Source of the DNA: Opitutus sp. GAS368
Lineage (GTDB): Bacteria; Verrucomicrobiota; Verrucomicrobiia; Opitutales; Opitutaceae
Direction: 5' to 3'
Assembly: GCA_945903465.1 (NCBI GenBank)
Contig: CAMDOF010000058.1
Location: forward strand, 1 to 39,448
DNA: 39,448 nt
Within the stretch, counting starts at the first letter, position 1. Every line of letters begins with the position of its first letter. This document shows positions 16,479 to 26,498 of the stretch, in pieces. The notes below the pieces were generated by a model, which ran no database searches, was not told the origin of the DNA, and was given only the letters and a program-made list of their open reading frames with translations. A program made the position numbers and the translations under genes.

Positions 16479-17902
16479 AACGCAGGCGCCTCCAAATTCA
16501 TCGCTGGGCGAAAGAGACCTGCCGCCGCATCTACGGTCGTACAGCAGGTTGCAATGGTCCGAATGAGATTTACCACAAGGAGAAGATTAGCGACCAAAAG
16601 GGTCGCTTGGGCGCAGGTGTTCAGGAGGAGCGGAAGGCGCATTCCTTCAAAAATACTTCCTTGGGAAACCGTCGCTTGGAGCAAACCGGCTCCTTGCGTA
16701 AAACCCGCCAAAGCGAGCCCGGCGACCGAGCCGACCACACCGAGCATCACGAGCCCGCGATGGCCGGCAACCAAACCAGCCGAAGACCAAGCCCGACCCG
16801 CGAGCCGAGGCACCAGATAGTAAACAGCGCCAAAAAACATCATCGAAATGGCTCCGTAATACCCGAGTTGCGTCTGCGCCGTCGCAATAAAGGTAAACTG
16901 CGTGTGCAGTGCCACCGCCCGAAATGACGTGAGCACCTCCAGCAACCCCACCAGCAGATACGCCGAAACTCCAAATCGGATAAAAGTCGCTCCTGTTCCT
17001 GGAGCGCTCGCCACTCCTCGGAAATTAAGCGCCACTACCAAGTAGTGAAACAGCATTAACGCCGACGTCACGACCGCCATCGTCGCAATCCACGCTGGCA
17101 CGGGACCACCAATCAAATGACGCCCACCCGTCCACGCTCCGACGGAAAGGAGACACCAAAACCCAAGTGGCGCCGACTCATAACTCGACAAGACTCGCCC
17201 GGAAACCTTCGGAATGATATAATAACAACCCGCCAAAGCCAATGGCGCCAACCAGAGAGTCCAGACGCCTTGGGCGTACCAACCAGCGGCAATCGCCTGG
17301 ACGGTGCCCCGCACGGGCAGCCAGATCAAAACAACCTCAGTCGCTAAAAACATCCAAGGGAAAAGAAACAAGGCCGCCACCGCGTACCAATGGGCTGCGA
17401 AAGTCGAGTCCGTGCGGCGCCCCGACCACGCGAGAACGCCAGATATCGCCATCGCCGCATAAGCAAGAACCATCAAGGGTTGCACATAGCGGGGGAGTTG
17501 AAAAAAGGAGAACGTGGTCATATCGCCCGTCGCGATCCCCACCAAACCACCGACAAGCCCTAAGTTCCAAAAAATCGCCCCCGCGACGGTCCAATTGAGA
17601 GCCCGCAGCGGGTAACCGCCCAAACGGGCAAGCACCCAAAGAGCAATCGCCAAACCCACGTTGGCCGCCCAACCATAGAGAAAGGCCGTCTCCTGCAGAG
17701 CTTCCAAGCGGCCGTGCGTCAACCACGCACAATCCGTCAAAAACTGCGGCGAATGCAGTTGCACCGACGCTAAGAGCGCGAAAATCCCGCTCGGCACCAG
17801 CCAAAGTACCCCCAGCACGAGGAGTAACAACAACGGACCTCGCGCTTGGCGATCGATCGGTGTGACTTCAGCCGAAGCGGCGTGGGTCGATGCAGTAGTC
17901 AT
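16475..17902 (-). CDS. CcoN-like haem-copper oxidase subunit I homologue lacking metal ligands
   Basis: A 475-residue protein with about 12 membrane spans that follows CcoN (cbb3 oxidase subunit I) along its length: ASVQLHSPQF, then HGRLEALQETAFLYGW, then QAIAAGWYAQG, then YYIIPKVSGRVLSSY, then GGRHLIGGPVPAW, then TQFTFIATAQTQLGYYG, then GAVYYLVPRLAGR. In active CcoN six His bind the low-spin haem, the high-spin haem and CuB. At those places this protein has Gln70 (GRLRPLH in CcoN), Gln211 (WWYGHN), Arg261-His262 (GPHH) and Gln343/Gln345 (IGHVH). Only His262 remains. The usual active-site Tyr region (YIWAGPHH) reads VGAWTGGRH. It therefore cannot bind the normal haems or CuB or reduce oxygen, and is probably a structural or electron-transfer scaffold (inference). 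The alignment was made by eye against remembered consensus. Confidence 0.85.
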   Translation of the reverse strand: MTTASTHAASAEVTPIDRQARGPLLLLLVLGVLWLVPSGIFALLASVQLHSPQFLTDCAWLTHGRLEALQETAFLYGWAANVGLAIALWVLARLGGYPLRALNWTVAGAIFWNLGLVGGLVGIATGDMTTFSFFQLPRYVQPLMVLAYAAMAISGVLAWSGRRTDSTFAAHWYAVAALFLFPWMFLATEVVLIWLPVRGTVQAIAAGWYAQGVWTLWLAPLALAGCYYIIPKVSGRVLSSYESAPLGFWCLLSVGAWTGGRHLIGGPVPAWIATMAVVTSALMLFHYLVVALNFRGVASAPGTGATFIRFGVSAYLLVGLLEVLTSFRAVALHTQFTFIATAQTQLGYYGAISMMFFGAVYYLVPRLAGRAWSSAGLVAGHRGLVMLGVVGSVAGLALAGFTQGAGLLQATVSQGSIFEGMRLPLLLNTCAQATLLVANLLLVVNLIRTIATCCTTVDAAAGLFRPAMNLEAPAL

Positions 17903-17930
17903 TACAAAATAGATTTGGCGAATGCCGTGG

Positions 17931-18263
17931 TTATTTTTTTACCCCGTACTGCTGAACCGTTAGCTCCATCGCCCGATCGATCGGCAGCTGGACCACCCCG
18001 GCTTTCTGATCCACCCACCCGTAGCGCGAGGCTTGCGCCAACTCGGCCGCGCGAGCCTCCACCAAGGTGTTTCGACGGGCGATCGAATCGGCCCGCCACG
18101 CGAGCTCCTTGGGGAGATTTTCCGCCGGCGCATTCACCGTCGAACGAGCCGCCGGAATGTAAACCCACCGGATGACGAGGAAAAAAGCCCCGAATATCGC
18201 GAAAAGGAATACAATCGTGAACAGTGAGACCGGACGCGCCGGTCGGGCGGCAGAATCACTCAT
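17931..18263 (-). CDS. Small single-span protein in the act operon
   Basis: A 110-residue protein with one membrane span (about residues 14-33, LFTIVFLFAIFGAFFLVIRW) and a periplasmic tail ending YGWVDQKAGVVQLPIDRAM, then ELTVQQYGVKK. The YGWVDxxxGVVxxPIDRAM motif recurs in small proteins near cytochrome oxidase genes of several phyla (recalled, not searched), where it has no established function. It overlaps actF by a few bases and lies 28 bases before the CcoN-like gene. A role as accessory subunit or assembly factor joining the two parts is inferred. It has no Cys and no haem motif. Confidence 0.75.
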   Translation of the reverse strand: MSDSAARPARPVSLFTIVFLFAIFGAFFLVIRWVYIPAARSTVNAPAENLPKELAWRADSIARRNTLVEARAAELAQASRYGWVDQKAGVVQLPIDRAMELTVQQYGVKK

Positions 18264-19533
18264 GATAGGTGAGGCTTTCTCCGATCCGCGGGTCGCGAAT
18301 TGGGATAAGTTTCGTCTGAGGAAAACTCGTCAGGTAAGCCCAAAACCAAATCCCGCCAACACCTGCTACCGAGGTGATCACCCACAGGAGGTGAAACGAA
18401 AGGAACGGCAACGAGTCGCCGTGATCATCTTTAAGCGCGGGGAGAATATTGTAACAAAGATCAACGAGGATGATCGCCAAAATCCAAATCATAATCGGCT
18501 TAACCTTGGAGTGGACGACCTTGTGCTTATACGAGAGGAGATAAAAGAAAGGCACGAAGAAATGTCCGAACAAAATCACCAGGCCGACATACCACCATTG
18601 ATTGGTGGAACCATCGTGGTTCAACTCGCGCAGATTATACCAAAAGGTCTCCTCTGGCACATTGGCATTCCAGATCAAAAAATACTGAGAAAAAGTGATA
18701 TAGGCCCAAAAGACCGTGAAGGCGAAGGCTAACATCCCGATCGAGTAAAAATGATTGGTATTGAGGATCCCTTTGTAATCACCCCGATTCCAAAGCCAAA
18801 TCATCAATAAGATTCCGACCGCCAGCGCTCCGCGGATGCAATTGGCAAAAAACCAAACCCCATACATTGTCGAAAACCAGTGGTACTCAAGTGACTTGAC
18901 CCAGAAAATCGCTATGGCGGTCAAGGAGAACGCCGCGATCGGCAGCCCAAACGCCGCGGTCTTCCGATTCATAAACGTCCACCGCAGGTCGCCATCGAGA
19001 TCTTGGGAAAACGAAGCCTTCCGCAAACGAGCCGAAACCCACATCCAAAGGAGGAATGATCCAAAGGTCCCGATCATAAAGGCCGTGGTATTAAGGAAGC
19101 CAGACTTCTTGACGTAAAGCGGATCGTGGCCAACCGAGTGCCCGCCATGGATCAGATGAGCGGAGTCCATCCAAGGCCAAATCAGATCTTTCTGATAAAA
19201 AATTGATGCGAGCACTAAAGGAACAAAAAGAACCGCCAACCACTTGAACGCCGCGAGACCATGCTCGAATTGCCTCCGAATTACCGCGGACCAGGAAGCA
19301 TCAACAATATGATGGATCAGGACCAAAAGCATCATGCCGATAGTGATCGCCGTCCAGAAGGTGATGCCCACCAAATAAGCCATGGCGACCTTCGCCGCAC
19401 CTGAGACCAGCAAGCCCAGCGCAGTGACCACAAGCCCAGCCAGACCCAAGCGCAGGGCTTTCGTGGCCACCGTCGCGGTTGATGAATCGCCCGGGTGGGC
19501 CGTGACAGAAGCGGAAATAGCGTGGGAGCTCAT
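18256..19533 (-). CDS. actF: Alternative complex III subunit ActF (NrfD-like)
   Basis: A 425-residue polytopic membrane protein with about 10 spans, the second NrfD/PsrC-like subunit of alternative complex III. It shows HSVGHDPLYVKKSGFLN, NRKTAAFGLPIAAFSLTA, WFSTMYGVWFFANCIRG and FSQYFLIWNANVPEETFWY, a segment characteristic of ActF. It pairs with ActC in the membrane and contributes to quinol binding or proton translocation. Length is normal for the family. The ATG at 19533 overlaps the actE stop (ATGA), and the 3' end overlaps the 110-residue gene, so expression is coupled. Confidence 0.93.
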   Translation of the reverse strand: MSSHAISASVTAHPGDSSTATVATKALRLGLAGLVVTALGLLVSGAAKVAMAYLVGITFWTAITIGMMLLVLIHHIVDASWSAVIRRQFEHGLAAFKWLAVLFVPLVLASIFYQKDLIWPWMDSAHLIHGGHSVGHDPLYVKKSGFLNTTAFMIGTFGSFLLWMWVSARLRKASFSQDLDGDLRWTFMNRKTAAFGLPIAAFSLTAIAIFWVKSLEYHWFSTMYGVWFFANCIRGALAVGILLMIWLWNRGDYKGILNTNHFYSIGMLAFAFTVFWAYITFSQYFLIWNANVPEETFWYNLRELNHDGSTNQWWYVGLVILFGHFFVPFFYLLSYKHKVVHSKVKPIMIWILAIILVDLCYNILPALKDDHGDSLPFLSFHLLWVITSVAGVGGIWFWAYLTSFPQTKLIPIRDPRIGESLTYHE

Positions 19534-20171
19534 GGGAGGCCGAGAGTTTTACGCGCCGCCGCGTCGGTGACATCGGCAGCGGTGGCCTGCTGCGCACGTT
19601 GCAACGCGCGAATATACAAGACCACGGCCCAACGCTCGTCGGGAACCAGTTTGTCTGCGTAGGCCAACATCGTGTTTTTACCGTTCGTAATCGTGTTGAA
19701 GATCTCCCCGTCCGCCATGGTGCGGAGTCGCGCGTCGTGGTAGGTCGCGGTCGCCCCCATCCCATAACGTTTGGTGATACCGTTGCCATCGCCCAAAGCC
19801 CCGTGGCAAGGCGCGCAGTAAATTTGATAACGATCACGGCCAATTTCGATCAGTTTGCGGTCAACCGAAAGCCCCTCAGGCAGACCCGCAGAAAAACCGC
19901 CAGCGGCCGATTTACCCAAATAGCGGTGGTCGTCTTCCCGCAGCGCCAGATCCGCTCGCACCGTGTGCGGGGGAGGCAATCGATCGGCGCGCCCATCAGC
20001 AAAGAAAGTTGTTTCCGCCTGTGGGCGAAACTTGGGCTGGTACTTCATGCTAGGGAATAGCCACTCCGGGAAAACATCCATCGGCGGCGAGGTAAATACT
20101 GTGCCGCGGAGTCCAAAAACCGAAAGGACCAAGGCAACGACAAAGAAGGTGGCGAGGTAGACGTGACGCAT
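19530..20171 (-). CDS. actE: Alternative complex III cytochrome c subunit ActE
   Basis: A 213-residue monohaem cytochrome c. An N-terminal hydrophobic stretch (about residues 5-22) exports or anchors it. Residues 26-60 read SPPMDVFPEWLFPSMKYQPK followed by FRPQAETTFF, as in ActE. The haem motif is Cys119-Ala-Pro-Cys122-His123 in YQIYCAPCHGALGDGNG, with a candidate axial Met168 in GKNTMLAYADKL. ActE passes electrons from the ActA/ActB chain toward the terminal acceptor. It lies 2 bases after actD, and its stop overlaps the actF start. Confidence 0.93.
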   Translation of the reverse strand: MRHVYLATFFVVALVLSVFGLRGTVFTSPPMDVFPEWLFPSMKYQPKFRPQAETTFFADGRADRLPPPHTVRADLALREDDHRYLGKSAAGGFSAGLPEGLSVDRKLIEIGRDRYQIYCAPCHGALGDGNGITKRYGMGATATYHDARLRTMADGEIFNTITNGKNTMLAYADKLVPDERWAVVLYIRALQRAQQATAADVTDAAARKTLGLP

Positions 20172-20173
20172 GC

Positions 20174-20707
20174 TCAGGGCTCCAGCTCAGTGATCGCCTT
20201 ACCGCCGGCCTTCGCAAGGAGGGACTTGGTATTGGCTAAGTTGAAACGCGGATCACTCGCCTCGATCACGATGAAGAAGGTATCATCCATACCGCGACGA
20301 ATCTGATCGTATTTCAGAACCGGGTGGTAATGCATCGGCAAACCGTTAACGAAAAACATACCAAGGATCGTCGCGAAAGCGGTGAAGAGAATCGTGAGCT
20401 CGTAGCTGACCGGGAAGGCAAACATCGGACTGAAGAGCGGCTTGCCGCCAACGATCAGCGTGTAATCAACCGCGCCGGTCCACCAAATCATGCTCATGCC
20501 GGTGATAAAACCGGTGATGCCACCCGCGAGGGAAATCCGCGGGACAATCGATCGCTTCAGACCCATCGCTTTATCCAGTCCGTGGACGGGAAAAGGTGTA
20601 ATACAGTCCCAGTTCCGATACCCCGCGTCGCGCACCTGCTCCGCCGCATGATACAGCTCAGGGACGGTTTCGAACGTGGCGATCAGGCCGTATGAATTTG
20701 CAGCCAT
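20174..20707 (-). CDS. actD: Alternative complex III subunit ActD (DUF3341)
   Basis: A 177-residue DUF3341 protein. The start YGLIATFETVPELYHAAEQV and then DAGYRNWDCITPFPVHGLDK form the typical N-terminal ferredoxin-like part. Two membrane spans follow (about residues 57-77 and 98-120), with the loop KPLFSPMFAFPVSYELTILF. The C-terminus is HYHPVLKYDQIRRGMDDTFF then IEASDPRF. It binds no cofactor; known structures place it at the membrane and cytoplasmic face as a structural subunit. Six bases separate it from actC. Confidence 0.94.
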   Translation of the reverse strand: MAANSYGLIATFETVPELYHAAEQVRDAGYRNWDCITPFPVHGLDKAMGLKRSIVPRISLAGGITGFITGMSMIWWTGAVDYTLIVGGKPLFSPMFAFPVSYELTILFTAFATILGMFFVNGLPMHYHPVLKYDQIRRGMDDTFFIVIEASDPRFNLANTKSLLAKAGGKAITELEP

Positions 20708-20713
20708 GGTCGT

Positions 20714-22153
20714 TTAGTGTTTATCGTTAAGACCACGTCCGCCATGAACATCGGCCTGCGGGAGAACCGCTTTAAGCTCCGCCATCGGCATAACCGGGAG
20801 GAAGCGGATAAAGAGGAGAAAGAGCACAGAAAACACCCCAAAAGTTCCGAAAAAGGTAAAAATCTCGACGATCGAAGGGCTATAGTAACCCCAGCTGGAG
20901 GGAAGAAAATCTCGGGCCAAAGAGGTGACAATAATCACGAAGCGCTCGAACCACATACCGACGTTAACAAAAATCGACAGAATCCAGACTAATGAAGTAT
21001 TTTCACGAACAGACTTGAACCAAAAAAACTGAGGAGTGATTACATTGCAGGAAATCATTACCCAGTAGGCCCACGCGTAATGACCGAAAGCTCGGTTCAC
21101 AAAGGCGAATCCTTCGTACGGGTTGGTGCTATACCAAGCGATGAAAAACTCCATCCCATAAGCATAACCAACGATCGTACCGGTCGCCAAAGTGATCTTG
21201 CACATGCAATCGATGTGGTACTGCGTAATCAAATCCTGCAGCCCATAAATTGCCCGCAACGGCAGCATGAGCGTTAGCACCATGCCGAAACCTGAAAAAA
21301 TTGCACCGGCGACGAAGTACGGGGGGAAAATTGTGGTATGCCAGCCCGGGAGCAAAGAAACCGCGAAGTCGAATGAAACGATCGTATGGACCGACAAGAC
21401 GAGCGGCGTCGAGATACCTGCAAGAATCAGGTAGGCCATCTCGTAGTTGCTCCAATGCCGATTCGAACCGCGCCAGCCCAAGGCGAACAACCCGTAAAGG
21501 AACGAACGAAACGTGTTCCCCGCGGCGAAAAAACGATCGCGCAGAACCGCCAAGTCAGGGAGCAAACCAATATACCAAAAGAGGACCGAAACCGTGCCGT
21601 AAGTCGAAACCGCGAAGACATCCCACTCAAGAGGCGAACGGAAGTTCTGCCAGATGACATTCGAATTAGGAATCGGAAAGAGATACCACGCGTACCAGAC
21701 TCGACCGACATGGAAAACAGGGAAGATACCCGCACAGACGACGGCAAAAATCGTCATGGCCTCCGCCGCGCGATTAATCGAGGTCCGCCACTTCTGGCGG
21801 AGAAGACAGAGAATCGCAGAAATCAAAGTTCCGGCATGACCAATACCAATCCAAAAGACGAAATTGACGATATCCCAAGCCCAGTTGACGGGATTGGCGT
21901 GGCCCCAGACTCCCACGCCAGTCGCGACAAGGTAAATGATACCCGCGACCGTGAAGGACGCGACGAAACACGCCAAACTGAAACACACCCACCACCAAGT
22001 AGGCGTCTTGGCTTCGATAATCCCGCAGATTTTTTCCGTGATCCACGAAAAACTCCGATTGTTTTCAACGAGGACCGCGCGAGGTAAGACCGCGGGATTG
22101 ACCTCCCGAAGGATGGCTGGCGTCGGGACGGCGTGATCAACGGCGTGGGCCAT
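20714..22153 (-). CDS. actC: Alternative complex III subunit ActC (NrfD-like quinone site)
   Basis: A 479-residue NrfD/PsrC-like membrane protein with about 10 spans: [59 protein letters not shown] and [20 protein letters not shown] are recognisable ActC segments. It forms the quinol oxidation site and a proposed proton path. The ATG overlaps the actB stop in TAATG, and GGGAGG lies about 9 bases upstream. It ends [12 protein letters not shown]. Length and motifs are normal. Confidence 0.95.
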   Translation of the reverse strand: MAHAVDHAVPTPAILREVNPAVLPRAVLVENNRSFSWITEKICGIIEAKTPTWWWVCFSLACFVASFTVAGIIYLVATGVGVWGHANPVNWAWDIVNFVFWIGIGHAGTLISAILCLLRQKWRTSINRAAEAMTIFAVVCAGIFPVFHVGRVWYAWYLFPIPNSNVIWQNFRSPLEWDVFAVSTYGTVSVLFWYIGLLPDLAVLRDRFFAAGNTFRSFLYGLFALGWRGSNRHWSNYEMAYLILAGISTPLVLSVHTIVSFDFAVSLLPGWHTTIFPPYFVAGAIFSGFGMVLTLMLPLRAIYGLQDLITQYHIDCMCKITLATGTIVGYAYGMEFFIAWYSTNPYEGFAFVNRAFGHYAWAYWVMISCNVITPQFFWFKSVRENTSLVWILSIFVNVGMWFERFVIIVTSLARDFLPSSWGYYSPSIVEIFTFFGTFGVFSVLFLLFIRFLPVMPMAELKAVLPQADVHGGRGLNDKH

Positions 22154-25100
22154 TAGCTCATTCCTCCCAATTCCTTAAAGGCTTCCCGCGCACTATGACC
22201 TGGTGACGACTTCTTCGGAGCGTCGCTCCCAGCCTTCGGCGCCGGACTGCCGTGGGCATCGTGACCGTGCGGCGCGCCATGTGTTTGCGGCTCATTTTTC
22301 TTAGCATATTCCACGCGACTCATCGGCAAAGACTGATAATCGGGCATCTTCGGGTTAGGATTCCGTAACTTACCGGAGTATGTGGTGCGGGGACGAATAT
22401 TGAGATAACCCAAGACCGCATAGTCTTGATCCCGAGCCTTCGCCTTTACGACCGCGCTCTGCTCATCGAGGATGTTACCAAAGACGATTGCATCCACCGG
22501 GCACGTCTGCTCACAAGCTGTCTTAATCACCCCATCCGGCACGTGAACGTTTCCAGGCGTACCCGCCTTGGCCATCTTCACCTTGTGCTGGATTTTCCCA
22601 TTCTGAATACGTTGCACACAATACGTGCACTTCTCCATCACGCCGCGCATTCTCACCGTAACCTCCGGGTTCTTTGCCAACTTAACCAATTCCGGCATCC
22701 CAAAATCAGCCAATTGACCCAAGTAAAGGCTATCTAAAGAACGTTGATTCCAATCGAAGAAGTTAAAACGCCGAACCTTGTAGGGGCAATTATTGGCGCA
22801 GTACCGAGTACCAATACAACGATTATAAGCCATCACATTGAGGCCTTCCTCATCGTGAATAGTTGCATTAACCGGGCAAACGACCTCGCACGGTGCCAAC
22901 TCGCAGTGCACGCAGGTCATCGGCTGCAGGGAGACCTGCACCGGGGCCGAAGGATCATCAGAGTCACCCGGCAACTGCTTGTTACCTGCACCACCAAAGG
23001 CCTCGGCATCAATGTCGCCGGTTGAATAGTAGCGATCGATCCGAATCCAGTGCATCTCACGCCCACGCATTACTTGGTCCTTACCGACAATCGGGATATT
23101 ATTTTCCGCTTGGCAGGCCACGACGCAGGCGTTGCAGCCGATGCAAGTGTTGAGGTCGATCGACATGCCCCACTGGTGGTAGCCATCTTCCTTCCGTCCA
23201 AACTGCGGGGTCGAGTAGAGCGAATTTCCGCGGGGAATCTTGGTCGCCCGCTCTTGCGGGGTCATTTTCTCACCGACTTCTCCCAAGTTGCTCGGCGCGT
23301 GGGCTTCCATCCCAATCCGGTTAACAAAACTCGAATCGTCCTGATAACTATTCGCCCCTTCGTAATTCGCCTCGCGCACGATATCGCGCCCCTCCATCGA
23401 CCAATGCTCTTGGGTGTTCGCCAACAACATGCGCTGGCCCGTGTCCCCTAACTTGGCACCCGCCACGAAGTGCAGGGAATCGGTCGTCCGCAGCGGGTAG
23501 GCATTAAAGCCGGCGTCCTTCCCCACGTGGAAATGCTTCAACCCGCGACCATAACCAACTGGCACAATCACCGTAAAATTAGCGAGGCCCGGTTGGATGT
23601 GCACGGGGCCACGGATCTTCCTGCTACCCACCGAAAGCTCAAACACGCGGGCATTCTCCTTACCCATCGTGAAATCCGCTTCCTCCTTCCTCGCCACTTG
23701 GATCAACGAACCCTTCGGATCAATCCCCAGCAGCTTACCCATTTTTGGACTTACTAAAATCGCATTATCCCACGATATCTTCGTGATCGGATCCGGACAT
23801 TCCTGCAGCCAGCCATTATTTGCATAGCGACCGTCATCCATCTTGGCGTCCGTCACAAACCGGACCTCCAAGTTGGCGGCACTCAGCACCGCCAAAGGCT
23901 TGGCACCTCTCAAAAGCTCGCGCACCCCGTTCACATTAAAGCGCACATCGACCGGGGCATAAGCTGATCCTGCGAGGACCCCATCGTGAAGAAAACGCGC
24001 AATGACTTTCTCTTGATTGCCGCTGGGGCCGCTGAGTCCGGCCATCGTAGCGGCAACTAACGCATAACCATCCGAGCTAGGCATTCCCAACAACTGCGCG
24101 AGAATCTCAATCTCCGTCAGGCCGCCAAACAGCGGTAAAATCATCGGCTGGATCGGCAACACCGTGCCGTCGACGGCACGCGCGTCACCCCACGACTCCA
24201 GATAATGGGACCGCGCCAAATGCGTGGTGCTCGCGGCATCCGCCATCGAGGTCTCGTCCACGTGATAACCAAGCCGAACGACTTCTTTAACGGTCTTCTG
24301 CAGGCTCGACCAATCCAAGTCTGCCGGCGCGTTGTAAACGGGATTCCCACCCAAGACGAACAGTGTCTTTACGCTACCGCTTTTCACTGCCTTCGCGAGC
24401 GCGCCAATCGAAACTACCCCCGCCGTGACTTCCGCCGGTATAAACTTAACGGTTTCCCCGATAGCCCCGATGACCGCGTTGATCCCGTAAACGATTGCGT
24501 GGACTTCAGCCGGAAGGTGCGCCCCCGCGATCACCACGGATTCGCCACGATGCGCGAGCAAATCAGCCGCGCACTCGTCAACCCACTTTTGGGTCACGGT
24601 CAACCCCTGAAAAACGGGTTCCAGTGTCTGCGCCGCCTCTGGATAAACAGCCGCAGCGAGTTTCGCCGCCAACGCCAACGCATGAGCCGAGGCTAAACGA
24701 AGGCGATGGTCCGCCATGCTTCCGGTCAGAGACAGACCGCTCTCCGCCACGTACAAACGATTCATCGGGTCCGACTTTTTCGTCACCCGACGGCCTTTAG
24801 AAAAACCGCGCGCGTAGTAGAGACTGCCTGCCTCCGCCTGTAAAAAATCGGCTTCGATGGAGACAATCCGCTTGGCCTTCGCAAAATCGTAGAGGGGCTT
24901 AACCGCCGATCCGAAGACCGCCTGAGCCGCCGCCACCGGAGGTTCATCCACCACCGGTTCGTACTCCGACCAGACCGCGCGGGGAAACTTCGCCTGCAAC
25001 GCAGCCACTAATCGCCGCCGAGTGGGCGACGAAGATTCCTCCGCTAAAAACGCCAATCCGACCCCTTGGGAAGCCGTGTACGTCGCCGCGATCTTCGCGA

Positions 25101-25620
25101 GAAGTTGATCGACTTGCTCGCGCTTCAAAATCGCGCTGCCCTTGGTGTGCGCCGTCGCCCGATCGGGATCGTAAAGATCCAAAATAGAGGCTTGCGCCGC
25201 GAGCGAGGCCGCACCGCCGTGCGGCGCGTAGGAGGGGTTACCCTCGACCTTCGTCGGACGCCCTTGATGAGTCTCAGCTAATAACGGCAACGCCCATTTC
25301 CGCACCGGCATCGCTGTGGCATAATAAGCGGGCAAGCCCGGGATCACGCCTTCGACTGATTTGCCATAGGGAAGAATAAATTTCTCCGGTCGCCGACACC
25401 CGGCCAAGCCAACCCCGCCCAAGGCAAAGGAGGCTGCCATAATCTTCATGAAGTGCCGGCGATCGACCCCATCAAGATTGTCGGCGCCATCAGGAAACTC
25501 CCGGGCCATCTGGGCCTTGAAGCCGGGGCTGCCGGACAACTCATCCAAGCTGCGCCAGTACTTGGGACCGGTCAGCTGCTCAGACTCCGGAGGAGCGGGG
25601 TGTTCAAATTTACGTTTCAT
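22153..25620 (-). CDS. actB: Alternative complex III iron-sulfur subunit ActB
   Basis: A 1155-residue protein fusing a molybdopterin-oxidoreductase-like domain without the cofactor site to a four-cluster ferredoxin domain. A Tat-type signal lies at about residues 53-76 ([17 protein letters not shown] then VGLAGC). The ferredoxin part begins with [18 protein letters not shown] at residue 826, then [14 protein letters not shown] near 903, [14 protein letters not shown] near 935, CTYCVQRI near 998 and CEQTCPVDA near 1036, consistent with three [4Fe-4S] and one [3Fe-4S] clusters. It takes electrons from quinol via ActC and passes them to the haems of ActA and ActE on the periplasmic side. The C-terminal 50 residues are His/Pro/Ser-rich ([12 protein letters not shown]). 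It overlaps actA by ATGA. Confidence 0.96.
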   Translation of the reverse strand: MKRKFEHPAPPESEQLTGPKYWRSLDELSGSPGFKAQMAREFPDGADNLDGVDRRHFMKIMAASFALGGVGLAGCRRPEKFILPYGKSVEGVIPGLPAYYATAMPVRKWALPLLAETHQGRPTKVEGNPSYAPHGGAASLAAQASILDLYDPDRATAHTKGSAILKREQVDQLLAKIAATYTASQGVGLAFLAEESSSPTRRRLVAALQAKFPRAVWSEYEPVVDEPPVAAAQAVFGSAVKPLYDFAKAKRIVSIEADFLQAEAGSLYYARGFSKGRRVTKKSDPMNRLYVAESGLSLTGSMADHRLRLASAHALALAAKLAAAVYPEAAQTLEPVFQGLTVTQKWVDECAADLLAHRGESVVIAGAHLPAEVHAIVYGINAVIGAIGETVKFIPAEVTAGVVSIGALAKAVKSGSVKTLFVLGGNPVYNAPADLDWSSLQKTVKEVVRLGYHVDETSMADAASTTHLARSHYLESWGDARAVDGTVLPIQPMILPLFGGLTEIEILAQLLGMPSSDGYALVAATMAGLSGPSGNQEKVIARFLHDGVLAGSAYAPVDVRFNVNGVRELLRGAKPLAVLSAANLEVRFVTDAKMDDGRYANNGWLQECPDPITKISWDNAILVSPKMGKLLGIDPKGSLIQVARKEEADFTMGKENARVFELSVGSRKIRGPVHIQPGLANFTVIVPVGYGRGLKHFHVGKDAGFNAYPLRTTDSLHFVAGAKLGDTGQRMLLANTQEHWSMEGRDIVREANYEGANSYQDDSSFVNRIGMEAHAPSNLGEVGEKMTPQERATKIPRGNSLYSTPQFGRKEDGYHQWGMSIDLNTCIGCNACVVACQAENNIPIVGKDQVMRGREMHWIRIDRYYSTGDIDAEAFGGAGNKQLPGDSDDPSAPVQVSLQPMTCVHCELAPCEVVCPVNATIHDEEGLNVMAYNRCIGTRYCANNCPYKVRRFNFFDWNQRSLDSLYLGQLADFGMPELVKLAKNPEVTVRMRGVMEKCTYCVQRIQNGKIQHKVKMAKAGTPGNVHVPDGVIKTACEQTCPVDAIVFGNILDEQSAVVKAKARDQDYAVLGYLNIRPRTTYSGKLRNPNPKMPDYQSLPMSRVEYAKKNEPQTHGAPHGHDAHGSPAPKAGSDAPKKSSPGHSAREAFKELGGMS

Positions 25621-26276
25621 CGATGGCAGCCGGAGCAGCTCTGTGGAGGTTTAACTTTCCAGTCGTGCACAAAATTCTCAGCCGTTTTCAAACCCGCGGC
25701 GCCTTGATCAGCGAGGCGCTTAGAATCAAGATTGTACACGTCCTTCGGATCGCGCAGCCGGAGTTCGGGGTTCCGATGACACTCGATACAGAAACCCATA
25801 CTCAGCGGCTGCGAGTGCGTCACCACATCCATCTCATTGACCTTGCCATGACACTCCACACACGAAACACCCCGATTAACGTGCACCGCATGGTTGAAGT
25901 ACGCGTGGTCGGGCGTGTGGTGAATCCAAACCCAGGGAACGGCCGTGCCCTTTTCGTAGCTCTCTCGGATGGGGGCGAGCAGCGGGCTGTTTGCCTTGAT
26001 CACCGAGTGGCAATTCATGCAAGTCTGCGCCGTCGGTACGTTGGAGTGCGCCGACTTATCTACGTTCGAATGGCAGTATCGGCAATCAAGCCCCACTTCC
26101 TGGACATGCTTCGCGTGGCTAAACGGGACCGGTTGCACCGGCGCATAGCCCACCCGAGTGTACTTCGGCGTCATGTAATAGGTGACGCCAGCAGTCGCGA
26201 TCCCCACCACCAGGCCCAAATAGATGAGTATCTGGAACGGGAGGCTGTTAGCCGATTTCGGAAAGAGTTTCGACAT
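25617..26276 (-). CDS. actA: Alternative complex III pentahaem cytochrome ActA
   Basis: A 219-residue cytochrome with one N-terminal membrane span (about 12-31) and five haem motifs: Cys65-RY-Cys68-His, Cys86-MN-Cys89-His, Cys139-VE-Cys142-His, Cys163-IE-Cys166-His and Cys214-SG-Cys217-His. Additional His residues (FSHAKH, IHH, FNHAVH) suit bis-His ligation. The segment VPWVWIHHTPDHAYFNHAVH is typical of ActA. It stores and passes electrons within alternative complex III at the periplasmic face. It is the first recognised act gene. Confidence 0.96.
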   Translation of the reverse strand: MSKLFPKSANSLPFQILIYLGLVVGIATAGVTYYMTPKYTRVGYAPVQPVPFSHAKHVQEVGLDCRYCHSNVDKSAHSNVPTAQTCMNCHSVIKANSPLLAPIRESYEKGTAVPWVWIHHTPDHAYFNHAVHVNRGVSCVECHGKVNEMDVVTHSQPLSMGFCIECHRNPELRLRDPKDVYNLDSKRLADQGAAGLKTAENFVHDWKVKPPQSCSGCHR

Positions 26277-26306
26277 GGGCGAGGGGGGAGCTCAGGATCG
26301 CACCGG

Positions 26307-26498
26307 TTAAATATCGTCCCGCCGGGCAATTGCGCGGGCATCGCGGCGAAGTACTGGCGGACGCGCGAACCTCAAAACATCAACCCCGGTGGCAACGGCG
26401 GAAATGGGTTTCGCCACCAATCCTGCCGGCACGCAGGTCGCAGCAGCGGCTCCAAGCAACTTGCCAAAAAATTGTTTTCGCGATGAGGATGGATTCAA
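26307..26498 (-). CDS. Possible small Tat-signal protein ahead of actA
   Basis: A 63-residue frame that looks like a bare export signal: SSSRKQFFGKLLGAAAATCV has a basic patch, FFGKLLG and an Ala-rich hydrophobic core. The short tail LRFARPPVLRRDARAIARR is basic. Similar peptides of about 60 residues ending ARAVAR-like occur in Verrucomicrobiota as I recall; I could not check. The only start is TTG (26498), with no clear ribosome binding site, which lowers confidence. It ends 30 bases before actA and would be the first gene of the operon. Function unknown. Confidence 0.45.
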   Translation of the reverse strand: MNPSSSRKQFFGKLLGAAAATCVPAGLVAKPISAVATGVDVLRFARPPVLRRDARAIARRDDI

